A stretch of DNA of 49,954 nucleotides from Burkholderiales bacterium (GTDB taxonomy: Bacteria > Pseudomonadota > Gammaproteobacteria > Burkholderiales > Burkholderiaceae_B): assembly GCA_021300475.1 (NCBI GenBank), contig JAJTDO010000016.1, positions 1-49,954 on the forward strand, written 5' to 3'. Each line of letters opens with the position of its first letter. The first letter of the stretch is position 1. Made by a program: the position numbers and the translations under genes. The notes beneath the pieces are model-generated. The model worked only from the letters and a program-made list of their open reading frames with translations. It had not been told where the DNA came from and did no database searches. Of the stretch, positions 1 through 8,211 are shown piece after piece.

Positions 1-56
1 TTTCAGCCGAAACACTTTGCGAGCTGGTTGAAGACTGCATTGCTGAACTGGACTGA
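1..56 (+). CDS. Possible 3' end of an upstream gene (partial)
   Basis: Frame 3 reads an uninterrupted acidic, helix-like C-terminus (ending AELD) and stops with TGA at 54-56. The stretch is 17 codons long, so chance cannot be excluded, and frame 1 is also open to about base 135. It is listed because a Shine-Dalgarno-like GGAGG and a short ORF follow at once, as expected inside an operon. No product can be named. The sequence left of the window would decide it. Confidence 0.3.
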   Translation, partial: SAETLCELVEDCIAELD

Positions 57-74
57 ACTGAAGCGGAGGCTGAG

Positions 75-170
75 ATGTTCATGCCTGAAAAACCACCACC
101 GCCAATTCCTGATACCCCCATTTCCTGCCTCCTGATTAGTTGTCTGTTGGAGGTAATACTGTTCAGGTGA
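75..170 (+). CDS. Possible 31-residue small protein
   Basis: ATG at 75 is preceded by GGAGG at 65-69 with a 5-base spacer, a strong ribosome binding site. The reading frame has 31 codons and ends with TGA at 168-170. The product would carry a Pro-rich start (PEKPPPPIP) followed by a hydrophobic tail with two cysteines, so it could be a small membrane-associated peptide. It would sit 18 bases after the possible gene end at 56. No family is recognised. A chance ORF remains possible because it is so short. The rest of 1-243 shows nothing else convincing. Confidence 0.3.
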   Translation: MFMPEKPPPPIPDTPISCLLISCLLEVILFR

Positions 171-243
171 AAAGTCAGATTCGAGGGGTTTGTGTCTTAA
201 TACTAAAACCTGAATAAATGGGGGAATTCCTTCAATTACAAGT

Positions 244-1365
244 TCAAGAAATGGCTTGTGCGGTCTTTGAAAGCCAGCGTGCCAAGCCGGGCTGGGCGTT
301 TCGCATGACAGCGAGTTCGAGCTTTTCATAGACAGCCAAGGTGTTCATCAACCCCTTGGCAGCAACAAGACAAAACCCGTAACAAATAAAAGCTGCACAC
401 AGATTTTGCTCGACAGACTTAAGGTGCATTAAATCAATGAAGGCGAACAAAAGAACCGCGACCGGGTAGTGAATCAAAAACAGGGGGTAGGAAGATTGGT
501 TGAAAAAATTGACGCATCGCGTCTTCATCCAGTTAGGCAAATTCTGAATTGACGGGGCGATCAGCAAGAACCCTGCAGTGCCGGCGGCGACCAGCAGACG
601 CTCACGAAAATCAACCGCCATGGCAACACTGACCAGCACCACAATAACGGAAGCCCCGAGCATTTTTTCTTTGGCAACCACCGCTCTGTGAGCAATCACT
701 CCAAGGCCGTAACTTCCGAAAAAGTAGGGTGCCCACGCTTCAAGTTCCGGCAGCCGGTTGAAACCGAAAAATGCTGCGATGCTCAAACCCAAGGTGAAGG
801 TCAGCACGGTAAATGCAGCGTTGAGTCCAAAAAAACCGCTCAAGCGCTGGCTGAAAATTACAATCAGGGTGAACATTACAAACAGCTGAAAATCAATGGC
901 GACATACCACACACCAGCGGAAATGGCGTCGAACCCCATCACATCGTGAAGCAGAAACAAATGAGCGGCAAACTGCCGCCATTCAACACGCTCCAGTTCG
1001 GCATAGGGTGCGACTTTCAAGGTCAGCATGATGGACACAGTGGCCAACAGCAAGGCCAACCCGAAAGGCTTGATTAACCTGCTATAGCGGTTAGCCACGG
1101 CTTCAATTAGTACAGCTAGGGAAAATGTGGTGCGTGACCTATTGTTGGTTGAAACCAGATATTTTTCAAACGACTGGGCGGCGAGAAAACCACCGATCAC
1201 CAGGAACACTTGAACGGCGTATTTTGCTTCGTTTGCCAGAAAGCCGATAAATGCGGGAAACGCTTCTTCCAACGGCGCTCTCATGCTGCTGTAGAGCATC
1301 ATGTGGTGCCAGACGATGAGTTGGGCTGCGATTGCCTTAACCGGGTCAATCAGAGGAACGCGCAT
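244..1365 (-). CDS. Acyltransferase family 3 membrane protein (OafA/YrhL type)
   Basis: This 373-residue, strongly hydrophobic protein fits the acyltransferase_3 family: integral inner-membrane enzymes that transfer acetyl or other acyl groups to exported sugars, lipopolysaccharide or antibiotics. About ten membrane segments can be seen. The N-terminus carries the family hallmark of a charged patch before an early His-His pair (residues about 8-22, VKAIAAQLIVWHH), where other members have RGxAALxVVxxH. The Arg-Gly usual in the motif is replaced here by Lys-Ala, so the motif is degenerate. A second charged loop (ANRYSRLIKPF, around residue 90) matches the family's conserved R-R region. The gene stands alone, divergent from the glyoxalase gene. 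Its acceptor substrate cannot be told from sequence. Confidence 0.8.
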   Translation of the reverse strand: MRVPLIDPVKAIAAQLIVWHHMMLYSSMRAPLEEAFPAFIGFLANEAKYAVQVFLVIGGFLAAQSFEKYLVSTNNRSRTTFSLAVLIEAVANRYSRLIKPFGLALLLATVSIMLTLKVAPYAELERVEWRQFAAHLFLLHDVMGFDAISAGVWYVAIDFQLFVMFTLIVIFSQRLSGFFGLNAAFTVLTFTLGLSIAAFFGFNRLPELEAWAPYFFGSYGLGVIAHRAVVAKEKMLGASVIVVLVSVAMAVDFRERLLVAAGTAGFLLIAPSIQNLPNWMKTRCVNFFNQSSYPLFLIHYPVAVLLFAFIDLMHLKSVEQNLCAAFICYGFCLVAAKGLMNTLAVYEKLELAVMRNAQPGLARWLSKTAQAIS

Positions 1366-1488
1366 AGTATTTGCATAACTTTTTAACTATTTGCGCGGAT
1401 TATAGTCGGTTCATCGCTCAGGCTCTTGAAAAATCACTCTAGTGGGGAGGTATGATTACCACCAGCGTTTTATCTGAAAGGGAAATAC

Positions 1489-1908
1489 ATGAAATATCTA
1501 CACACGATGGTGCGGGTCACCGATCTGGATGCATCCCTGAACTTTTACTGTCGGGCACTTGGTTTGACAGAGTTGTCTAGAAAAGACTCGCAGACAGGTC
1601 GCTTCACCTTGGTATTTCTGTCCTGCAAAGGCGATGAAAACGCACAGATCGAACTGACCCATAACTGGGATCCTGAAAACTATACAGGGGGTCGCAATTT
1701 TGGACACATCGCCTACGCGGTTGAAAATATTTACGAAACCTGTGAACGGCTGATGACCCACGGCGTTGTCATCAATCGCCCACCAAGAGACGGTCGCATG
1801 GCCTTTGTTCGTTCCCCGGACAATATTTCAATTGAGCTGTTGCAAGCGGGCGCCCCATTGGCCGAGGCAGAGCCATGGATTTCCATGCCAAACAGCGGAG
1901 TGTGGTGA
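1489..1908 (+). CDS. gloA: Lactoylglutathione lyase (glyoxalase I)
   Basis: A 139-residue protein with two beta-alpha-beta-beta-beta modules of the VOC fold. The four metal ligands expected for bacterial glyoxalase I are in place: His5, Glu55, His73 and Glu116, close to E. coli numbering 5/56/74/122. It isomerises the hemithioacetal of methylglyoxal and glutathione to S-lactoylglutathione in the cytoplasm. The ATG has a purine-rich GAAAGGGA about 6 bases upstream. It reads in the same direction as the sox genes, with a 57-base gap before soxC, so it may share their transcript, but there is no functional reason to expect this. Confidence 0.9.
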   Translation: MKYLHTMVRVTDLDASLNFYCRALGLTELSRKDSQTGRFTLVFLSCKGDENAQIELTHNWDPENYTGGRNFGHIAYAVENIYETCERLMTHGVVINRPPRDGRMAFVRSPDNISIELLQAGAPLAEAEPWISMPNSGVW

Positions 1909-1965
1909 GTTTTTCTTTCATTCTGGGAAGTCCTGTGGAATATTCTCAAAGGAAAAGGATGAAAA

Positions 1966-3234
1966 ATGAAAAAAATAGGGCGTCGTGAATGGATGCAAAA
2001 GGGGGTAACAAGTGCGTTGGGCCTGAGTTTGGGTTCAACAACGCTGGCCAAGGCTGACATCACAGGGCAAGGAGAGCCCGAGATTCTGCAAAAGCAGGCC
2101 TGGCAAACCCAGTTGGGCAAACCCGTGGCTACCTTCGGCTATGGCCAGCCGGCAGTTCAGGAGGCCAACCTTCAGCGCAGGGAGTCGCCCGGACTGACAA
2201 GAGTTTCAGCCGCCTCTGTTGCATTCACTCCATTGCAGGGGCTGTTCGGTACCATCACGCCCAACGGGCTGCATTTTGAAAGACATCACCAAGGATGGGT
2301 GGATGTCGACCCGCAAAAACACCGCTTGATGCTCAATGGTCTTGTAAAAACACCTCAAATCTTTTCAATGAGCGACCTGATGCGGCTGCCTTCGGTGTCC
2401 CGCACCCATTTTATTGAATGTGGTGCCAACACCGGTCTGGAATGGGGCAATGTCGCGGTTCCCACGGTTCAATACACCCACGGCATGTTGAGCTGTTGCG
2501 AATACACCGGCGTTTTATTGTCTACCTTGTTGGACATTTGTGGCGCCGACCTTAAAAAAGGCAGGTATGTATTGGCCGAAGGCGGAGATGGTTCCGGCAT
2601 GACCCGCACCATCGAGATGGCTCGAGCCTTGGACGACGTCATCGTGGCTTGGGGCATGAACGGAGAAATGCTCAGACCTGAAAATGGTTATCCGTTGCGA
2701 TTGGTGGTTCCTGGGGTTCAAGGTGTCAGTTGGGTGAAATGGCTGCGCAGGCTGGAAGTGGGTGACATGCCATGGGCCAGCAAAGACGAAGCGGTTCACT
2801 ATATAGATCTCATGCCAGACGGACTGCACCGTCAATACACCAGCATTCAGGAATGCAAATCTGTGATCACCACGCCGTCGGGCGGGCAACGGCTTGTGCA
2901 TAAGGGTTTTAACAACGTCAGTGGTCTGGCGTGGTCAGGCCGTGGCAAGATAAAACGGGTCGATGTGTCTTTTGACGGCGGTAATTATTGGAAAACCGCA
3001 CGCCTTGAAACCCCGATACTCTCGAAGTCGCTCACGCGCTTCAACATCGACTGGGTATGGGATGGCGGCTCGGCTATCTTGCAGTCCCGCGCAATCGACG
3101 AAACCGGTTATGTACAGCCCAACATCAGGGAACTGCGCGCCATTCGCGGCACCCGTTCCATCTATCACAACAATGCAATACAGTCTTGGCAAGTAGACCC
3201 TGACGGCGAGGTAAGCAATGTTCAAGTGGGTTGA
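1966..3234 (+). CDS. soxC: Sulfur dehydrogenase molybdopterin subunit SoxC
   Basis: A 422-residue protein of the sulfite oxidase/SoxC family. SoxC with SoxD forms the periplasmic sulfane dehydrogenase that oxidises the sulfane sulfur bound to SoxY during thiosulfate oxidation. The N-terminus carries a twin-arginine signal (RREWMQKG, residues 6-13), consistent with export of a folded molybdoenzyme. The molybdenum-ligating cysteine is Cys152 in HFIECGANTG. The C-terminal half is the Mo-co dimerisation domain, with the VDVSFDGG motif. AAAGGAAAAGG lies just upstream of the ATG. It overlaps soxD by 17 bases, suggesting coupled translation. Sulfite dehydrogenase SorA-like enzymes are related, but the soxD and soxB neighbours support SoxC. 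Confidence 0.94.
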   Translation: MKKIGRREWMQKGVTSALGLSLGSTTLAKADITGQGEPEILQKQAWQTQLGKPVATFGYGQPAVQEANLQRRESPGLTRVSAASVAFTPLQGLFGTITPNGLHFERHHQGWVDVDPQKHRLMLNGLVKTPQIFSMSDLMRLPSVSRTHFIECGANTGLEWGNVAVPTVQYTHGMLSCCEYTGVLLSTLLDICGADLKKGRYVLAEGGDGSGMTRTIEMARALDDVIVAWGMNGEMLRPENGYPLRLVVPGVQGVSWVKWLRRLEVGDMPWASKDEAVHYIDLMPDGLHRQYTSIQECKSVITTPSGGQRLVHKGFNNVSGLAWSGRGKIKRVDVSFDGGNYWKTARLETPILSKSLTRFNIDWVWDGGSAILQSRAIDETGYVQPNIRELRAIRGTRSIYHNNAIQSWQVDPDGEVSNVQVG

Positions 3235-4000
3235 TTTCAAAACGGATTTCAAATGCTGGGCACCCGTGTGGTGTCTCGTTTTTGCAAGCACATGCGCCGG
3301 CGCGCAGGCCGAGGCAAAAAAAACCTACCCTGGAGTTGGACGGCCAGCAACAACATCTGAAATTGCAGCGTGGGACATTGATGTCAGACCCGACTTCAAA
3401 GGACTGCCTGCGGGCAGGGGCACGGTCCAAAAGGGCATGGAAATCTGGGATGCGCAATGCGCAGGCTGCCATGGCACATTCGGCGAATCGAATGAAGTAT
3501 TCACGCCCATTGTTGGCGGAACCACTGAAAAAGACATGCAGACCGGTCGGGTGGCCTCCCTGATTGATCAAAAAACACCGCAACGCAGCACACTAATGAA
3601 AGTGGCCACGATTTCCACGCTGTGGGACTATATTTACAGGGCCATGCCTTGGTATGCCCCGCGCAGCCTGAGCGTAGACGACACTTATTCAGTGCTTTCC
3701 TATGTCTTGTATTTGGGGGAAATCATCCCTGAGGACTTTGTACTTTCGCAACAAACCATGGCGCAGGTTCAGGCGCGAATGCCCAACCGAAACGGCATGA
3801 CGCAACAACACGGGCTTGGCAAAGTAGACGGCCAACCGGATGTAAAAGCGGTTCCATGCATGCAGGCATGCAGGCCATTTGTACAAATTGGCTCGGTACT
3901 GCCCGAACACGCCCGCAATGCACACAACAATCTGGCCTTGCAAAACAGGCCGTATGGCCCGTTTTTGGGCATAGACACCACAATACCAAGGCAAAAATGA
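3218..4000 (+). CDS. soxD: Cytochrome c subunit SoxD of sulfur dehydrogenase
   Basis: A 260-residue exported c-type cytochrome that takes electrons from the SoxC molybdenum centre. A signal peptide occupies about residues 12-31. The single haem site is CAGCH (Cys81, Cys84, His85), and Met143 in RAMPWYAP is a likely distal ligand. Near the C-terminus a Cys-Met-Gln-Ala-Cys pair without a following His is visible; it is not a second haem site and may form a disulfide. The Paracoccus SoxD is longer and dihaem, so this is the shorter one-haem form. GAGG sits 8 bases before the ATG, inside soxC. The stop overlaps the soxB start in ATGA. Confidence 0.9.
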   Translation: MFKWVDFKTDFKCWAPVWCLVFASTCAGAQAEAKKTYPGVGRPATTSEIAAWDIDVRPDFKGLPAGRGTVQKGMEIWDAQCAGCHGTFGESNEVFTPIVGGTTEKDMQTGRVASLIDQKTPQRSTLMKVATISTLWDYIYRAMPWYAPRSLSVDDTYSVLSYVLYLGEIIPEDFVLSQQTMAQVQARMPNRNGMTQQHGLGKVDGQPDVKAVPCMQACRPFVQIGSVLPEHARNAHNNLALQNRPYGPFLGIDTTIPRQK

Positions 4001-5721
4001 ACAGAAGAGAGTTTCTGAACTTGCTGGCGCTGGCCAGCGCTGCCGGCATGGGGCTTCACAATGAAGCGCAGGCGGCACAACAGGCGGCTGAAACCCTCTA
4101 TGACGCGCCTGCCTTTGGAAATGTTCATTTGCTTCACTTCACCGACTGCCACGCCCAACTCAAGCCCATCTATTTTCGTGAACCTGGCTTGAATCTAGGC
4201 TTCGGAGAGCAAAAAAGCCAGGCCCCGCATTTGGTCGGAGAACATTTTTTAAATGCCTTCCAACTGGCACCCAACACCCGAATGGCGCATGCCTTCACAT
4301 GTCTTGATTTCGCACAAGCCGCCAAGAACTACGGCAAGGTGGGGGGCTTCGCACATCTTTCAACGCTGGTGCAGCGCATGAAAGCAAACCGCCCAGGAGC
4401 GCTGCTGCTTGATGGCGGCGATACCTGGCAAGGCTCAGGCACAGCCTTGTGGACACAAGGCCAGGACATGGTTGATGCCTGCCTCGCGTTGGGGGTGGAC
4501 GTTATGACTGCACACTGGGAAATGACGCTGGGCGAGGAGCGGGTCAAGCAAATCGTAGAAAACGACTTCAAAGGCAAGGTTTCCTTTCTGGCACAAAACA
4601 TTAAAACCAATGACTTTGGCGATCCAGTCTTTGAATCCTACGTCATGAAAGAAATGAACGGCGTGCCGGTGGCCATTATCGGTCAGGCTTTTCCATACAC
4701 GCCAATTGCAAACCCTCGCTACATGGTTGCAAACTGGACTTTCGGCATTCAGGAGGAGGGTCTGCAGGCGGTGGTTAATGAAGCCAGGGGCAAAGGGGCG
4801 CAGGTGGTGGTACTTTTGTCTCACAATGGCATGGATGTCGATCTGAAATTAGCCTCCCGTGTCAGCGGTCTGGATGCGATTCTGGGCGGCCATACCCACG
4901 ATGGCATTCCTGCGCCGATTCCGGTTAAAAATCGCGGTGGCATCACCTTGGTAACCAACGCGGGTTCAAACGGCAAGTTTCTGGGGGTGCTTGATTTTGA
5001 GGTGAAGGCAAAACGGGTCAGCAACTTCAAATACCGCCTGTTACCTGTGTTTTCAGATTTGCTGCCTGCAGACCAGGCAATGCAAAAACTGATCACCCGA
5101 ATCCGCGCGCCCTACGAGACCCGGCTCAATGAAAAACTGGCCATCACGGAAGGCACGCTTTACAGGCGCGGGAATTTTAATGGCAGCTTTGATCAACTGA
5201 TTGTAGATGCCTTGATGAAATCAAAAGAGGCTGAAATTGCATTTTCTCCAGGGTTTCGCTGGGGTACCAGTTTGCTGCCGGGGCAAACCATCACCATGGA
5301 AAACTTGCTGGATCAAACAGCGATTACCTACCCCTACACCACACTGAACAACATGAAGGGTGACATGATAAAAACCATTCTTGAAGATGTGGCGGACAAC
5401 CTATTCAACCCAGATCCCTATTATCAGCAAGGCGGTGACATGGTGAGAGTGGGGGGCTTGCACTACGACATAGACCCGGAGGGGGCTGCGGGCCAAAGAA
5501 TCAGCAACATGCGCTTGCGCGGAAAACTCATCGACCCCAATAAGGTCTACCGCGTGGCCGGTTGGGCACCAGTTTCAGAAGAAAGCAAAGCCGTGGGCGG
5601 GGAACCCATCTGGGATTTAATGTCTGCTTACCTTAAGAATGAAAAAATCATCAAAACAGGCCCTTTGAATTTACCCAACATCAAGGGCCTGAAAAACAAC
5701 AAGGGCTACAGCAAGTGCTGA
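3997..5721 (+). CDS. soxB: Sulfate thiol esterase (thiosulfohydrolase) SoxB
   Basis: SoxB is the periplasmic dimanganese enzyme of the 5'-nucleotidase family that hydrolyses the terminal sulfonate from SoxY-cysteine S-thiosulfonate, releasing sulfate. The start chosen is the ATG at 3997, overlapping the soxD stop in ATGA; it gives 574 residues and a clean twin-arginine signal (RREFLN, residues 3-8). A longer open frame reaches back to 3856 but would bury that signal. Metal-binding motifs are visible: Asp50 and His52 in DCHAQ, Asp142 in GGDTWQG, His173 in AHWEMT, His275 in SHNGMD, and His298/His300 in GGHTHDG. It is placed after soxCD; soxXA and soxYZ are not in the window. Confidence 0.94.
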   Translation: MNRREFLNLLALASAAGMGLHNEAQAAQQAAETLYDAPAFGNVHLLHFTDCHAQLKPIYFREPGLNLGFGEQKSQAPHLVGEHFLNAFQLAPNTRMAHAFTCLDFAQAAKNYGKVGGFAHLSTLVQRMKANRPGALLLDGGDTWQGSGTALWTQGQDMVDACLALGVDVMTAHWEMTLGEERVKQIVENDFKGKVSFLAQNIKTNDFGDPVFESYVMKEMNGVPVAIIGQAFPYTPIANPRYMVANWTFGIQEEGLQAVVNEARGKGAQVVVLLSHNGMDVDLKLASRVSGLDAILGGHTHDGIPAPIPVKNRGGITLVTNAGSNGKFLGVLDFEVKAKRVSNFKYRLLPVFSDLLPADQAMQKLITRIRAPYETRLNEKLAITEGTLYRRGNFNGSFDQLIVDALMKSKEAEIAFSPGFRWGTSLLPGQTITMENLLDQTAITYPYTTLNNMKGDMIKTILEDVADNLFNPDPYYQQGGDMVRVGGLHYDIDPEGAAGQRISNMRLRGKLIDPNKVYRVAGWAPVSEESKAVGGEPIWDLMSAYLKNEKIIKTGPLNLPNIKGLKNNKGYSKC

Positions 5722-5738
5722 GCGGCAAGGAGGTTCAG

Positions 5739-6053
5739 ATGGGCGGAGTGTTCAATTTCAAGTCGGTCTTTTTATTTTGCCTGATTGTTCTGGGTATTCA
5801 GGCCGCTGGTGCAGCGGACTTGGCCAACGGAGAAAAACTGCACACCGACAAATGTGTGGCCTGCCATGCTCAAAAGGCAGTTTTTGGTGAACCGGATATT
5901 TTCTACCTGAAAAAAGATAGAAAAGTAAATGATTTCAATGGCGTTAAGCGCATGGTCTCGCTTTGCAACACGGAATTGCGTCTCGATTTGTTTCCGGAAG
6001 ACGAACAAGACATCGCCTTGTTCCTGAATACCCGCTACTACCGGTTTAAATAA
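5739..6053 (+). CDS. Small exported monohaem cytochrome c of the sox operon
   Basis: A 104-residue protein with a signal peptide (about residues 1-24, ending AAGA) and one haem-binding CVACH site. The C-terminal half ends in NTRYYRF and carries Met and Cys residues after the haem, so the sixth ligand is probably the Met in KRMVSLC. The ATG at 5739 is preceded by AAGGAGG with ideal spacing; an upstream ATG at 5715 overlaps soxB but has no comparable site. It is the last gene of the sox operon and probably accepts electrons from SoxCD or SoxXA, or passes them to a terminal oxidase. Calling it SoxE would be too strong, since SoxE is usually dihaem. Confidence 0.8.
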   Translation: MGGVFNFKSVFLFCLIVLGIQAAGAADLANGEKLHTDKCVACHAQKAVFGEPDIFYLKKDRKVNDFNGVKRMVSLCNTELRLDLFPEDEQDIALFLNTRYYRFK

Positions 6054-6070
6054 GCAGACGCCCCATGGCT

Positions 6071-7042
6071 TTAACCGGCTAAAACCCTGGGAAGGGGTTG
6101 CTTTTTAAGCCAAGCACTGATGATTTCATGGGTGTCTTTGGCAAACTGCCTGAAAACGTCTTTCGCAACAAAGCCCAGATGTGGCGTTAGCAATACATTG
6201 GGGGCTTTGCGCAGCGGATGATCAATTGGCAGCGGCTCAATGTCAAACACATCAAGTGCCGCAGCCCCCGGGGTTCCTGCATACAACGCAGACACCAAGT
6301 CCGTTGTATTGACCAGAGATGAACGCGAGGTATTGACCAGAATTGCGTTGGGACGCATCAATTTAAGACGCGCAGAGTTTATTAACCCTTGGGTGTCAGC
6401 AGATGGCACCAAATGTAAGCTGACCACTCCCGAACTGGACAGCAATTCTTCAAGGCTGACGCTGCGCACTGACTTTTCAGCCGCCCGTTCGGCGGTCATG
6501 TTCGGACTCCAAGTGAGCACCTCCATTCCGAAGGCCTGTCCCATTTTTGCCACCCGACCGCCAATTTCTCCAAGACCGATCAGCCCCAAGCGTTCGCCCT
6601 TCAACACCGGCAACAAAGACTGGCTGTTGCGCCATTGCCCTGAACGCAGCAAATTGGACTGCCCCACAATCTGCTTGTGTGCGGCCATGATCATCGCCCA
6701 AGCCAATTCGGCAGTGCTGTCTTTCGACGGCCCCCACTCGGTGTGGCAGACGGGAATGTTGCGACGCTTGAGTGCCGCGAAGTCAATTGCTGCGTTGCGT
6801 GTGCCGGTAAAAACAACCAGTTCGAGTCGCGGCATCATGTCCAGCAACTCCACTGTCAAAGGGGTTCTGTCGCGCATCAGTACCAATACACTGGCTTTTG
6901 AAACCGCTTCGGTCAAGTCTCCACCTTTAAGCGGGGCGTGGTAAACCCGAACGGAGACATACTGCGCGATATCTTCATAGCTGACCAGACGCGTCATCGC
7001 ATGTTCGTAGTCATCTAAAAAAACAATTTCTTTGTTGAGCAT
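6071..7042 (-). CDS. D-2-hydroxyacid dehydrogenase family protein
   Basis: A 323-residue NAD-dependent dehydrogenase of the D-isomer 2-hydroxyacid family. The Rossmann motif GLGEIG is at residues 156-161. The catalytic trio can be placed: Arg240 in NTSRSS, Glu269 in DIEPLP and His288 in TPHLGF. Family members reduce 2-keto acids or oxidise D-2-hydroxyacids such as glycerate or phosphoglycerate; the ACT domain of true serine-pathway SerA enzymes is absent. GAGGA precedes the ATG. It converges on the sox operon with a 17-base gap and is divergent from the binding-protein operon, which may carry its substrate into the cell. Confidence 0.88.
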   Translation of the reverse strand: MLNKEIVFLDDYEHAMTRLVSYEDIAQYVSVRVYHAPLKGGDLTEAVSKASVLVLMRDRTPLTVELLDMMPRLELVVFTGTRNAAIDFAALKRRNIPVCHTEWGPSKDSTAELAWAMIMAAHKQIVGQSNLLRSGQWRNSQSLLPVLKGERLGLIGLGEIGGRVAKMGQAFGMEVLTWSPNMTAERAAEKSVRSVSLEELLSSSGVVSLHLVPSADTQGLINSARLKLMRPNAILVNTSRSSLVNTTDLVSALYAGTPGAAALDVFDIEPLPIDHPLRKAPNVLLTPHLGFVAKDVFRQFAKDTHEIISAWLKKQPLPRVLAG

Positions 7043-7115
7043 GGGGCAGTCCTCAGATTTTCGAGTTCATTATCTCAGACTTGTCTAGAGCAAAGACACT
7101 TCAAGGGAAAACCCT

Positions 7116-7181
7116 CGGTTTCCACTTGTATTTACGGGTTTCCGCTATTTGTCAGCAAAATGTAAGAATTACTGGAAACCG
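7116..7181. promoter_or_regulatory. Three GGTTTCC boxes in a divergent promoter region
   Basis: Within the 186-base gap between the dehydrogenase and the tctC-like gene, GGTTTCC occurs at 7117-7123 and again exactly 20 bases later at 7137-7143. Its complement GGAAACC lies at 7174-7180. The outer two form a 9-base inverted repeat (CGGTTTCCA at 7116-7124, TGGAAACCG at 7173-7181). Two sites two helical turns apart plus an inverted third suggest binding sites for one regulator acting on both genes. The regulator is not identifiable from the window. Confidence 0.4.
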
Positions 7182-7228
7182 TGTTTGGCTTTTGTTAGTC
7201 TTGCAACAGACAAAAAACGAGGGACAGC

Positions 7229-8209
7229 ATGAAAACTTTAGGCAAGTCAATCACAATCTTATGCAGTACAGGTCTGGTTTTATTGGGCTTGCAGACGACT
7301 TCGGTTCACGCATCTGAATGGCCCACCCAAAAAGCGATCCGTTTCATCTCGGTTTACCCACCCGGCGGCTCCGTAGATCAAGTCACTCGAATTCTGGCGC
7401 CGGCGCTTCAAGCCCAGCTCAAGCAATCAGTCGTTGTAGAAAACATTGGCGGTGCCTCGGGCATGATAGGCACGGCTGCAGTGGCAAAAGCAGATCCGGA
7501 CGGCTACACCTTCGGTTTGGTGTTTGACACCCATGCAGTCAATCCAGCCCTGAAAGACAAAATTCCATTCGATACAAAAAAAGACCTGGCCTACATCACC
7601 ATGATAGGCACAGCACCCATGGTGCTGGCAGCGGCAAAAAATACGGGCATCACCAGCTTCAAACAACTCATTGAATTGTCGAAGGCCAAGAAACCCCAGA
7701 CATTTGGCTCAATCGGCACAGGCAGTCTCGGTCACCTCTCAATGGCACAACTGGCAAAAAATGCAGGCTTTGACTGGAGTCACGTGCCCTACAAGGGCGG
7801 TGGCCCCTTGATGCAAGACGCCATCGGTGGGCATATTCCGCTGTCAGTCGGATCCATTTTTCTGGTCAAGCCCCATTCAGATGCGGGCAGCCTGATACCG
7901 TTGGCAGTCACTACCACAGCCAGATCCAAAGACATGCCCAACGTTCCCACAATCGCTGAAAGCGGGTTTCCGGGCTTTGAGGCGCCTGCATGGTGGGGTG
8001 TGATTGCACCAGCCAAAACACCAGTCGCAGTTATCAACCGCATGCATCAGGAAATTGCCATTGCGCTGAAGAAGAAAGAAATTTCGGAAAAACTTGACCA
8101 GCAAGGCATGGACATTGTCGGCTTGGGCCCTGAGGCATTCCGAGACTTCAATGACAAGCAAATGAGCCTGTGGGGCAAGTTCGTTATCGATAACGGCATC
8201 AAGGACTGA
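7229..8209 (+). CDS. Tripartite tricarboxylate transporter-type substrate-binding protein (Bug family)
   Basis: A 326-residue periplasmic binding protein of the Bug/TctC family, enlarged in Burkholderiales. Residues 1-28 form a typical Sec signal peptide (ending VHA). The ligand-binding loop YPPGGSVDQVTR and the VVENIGGASG and DGYTFG segments are hallmarks. Such proteins capture carboxylates and hand them to TctAB permeases, but no tctAB gene is present here, as is common for this family. GAGGGACAGC precedes the ATG. The next gene starts 2 bases after its stop, so the two are translated together. Confidence 0.9.
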   Translation: MKTLGKSITILCSTGLVLLGLQTTSVHASEWPTQKAIRFISVYPPGGSVDQVTRILAPALQAQLKQSVVVENIGGASGMIGTAAVAKADPDGYTFGLVFDTHAVNPALKDKIPFDTKKDLAYITMIGTAPMVLAAAKNTGITSFKQLIELSKAKKPQTFGSIGTGSLGHLSMAQLAKNAGFDWSHVPYKGGGPLMQDAIGGHIPLSVGSIFLVKPHSDAGSLIPLAVTTTARSKDMPNVPTIAESGFPGFEAPAWWGVIAPAKTPVAVINRMHQEIAIALKKKEISEKLDQQGMDIVGLGPEAFRDFNDKQMSLWGKFVIDNGIKD

Positions 8210-8211
8210 CT

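Noticed and set aside
3-329. 108-codon open frame on the minus strand
   Set aside because: It begins inside the acyltransferase gene in another frame, has no ribosome site, and its sequence resembles no family.
6083-6105. Terminator after the sox operon
   Set aside because: AACCC/GGGTT followed by five T is only a 5-base stem and lies within the coding end of the convergent gene; too weak to annotate.
6240-6944. 234-codon open frame on the plus strand
   Set aside because: Lies wholly antisense to the well-supported D-2-hydroxyacid dehydrogenase, with low-complexity Ser/Arg/Pro composition typical of a shadow frame.
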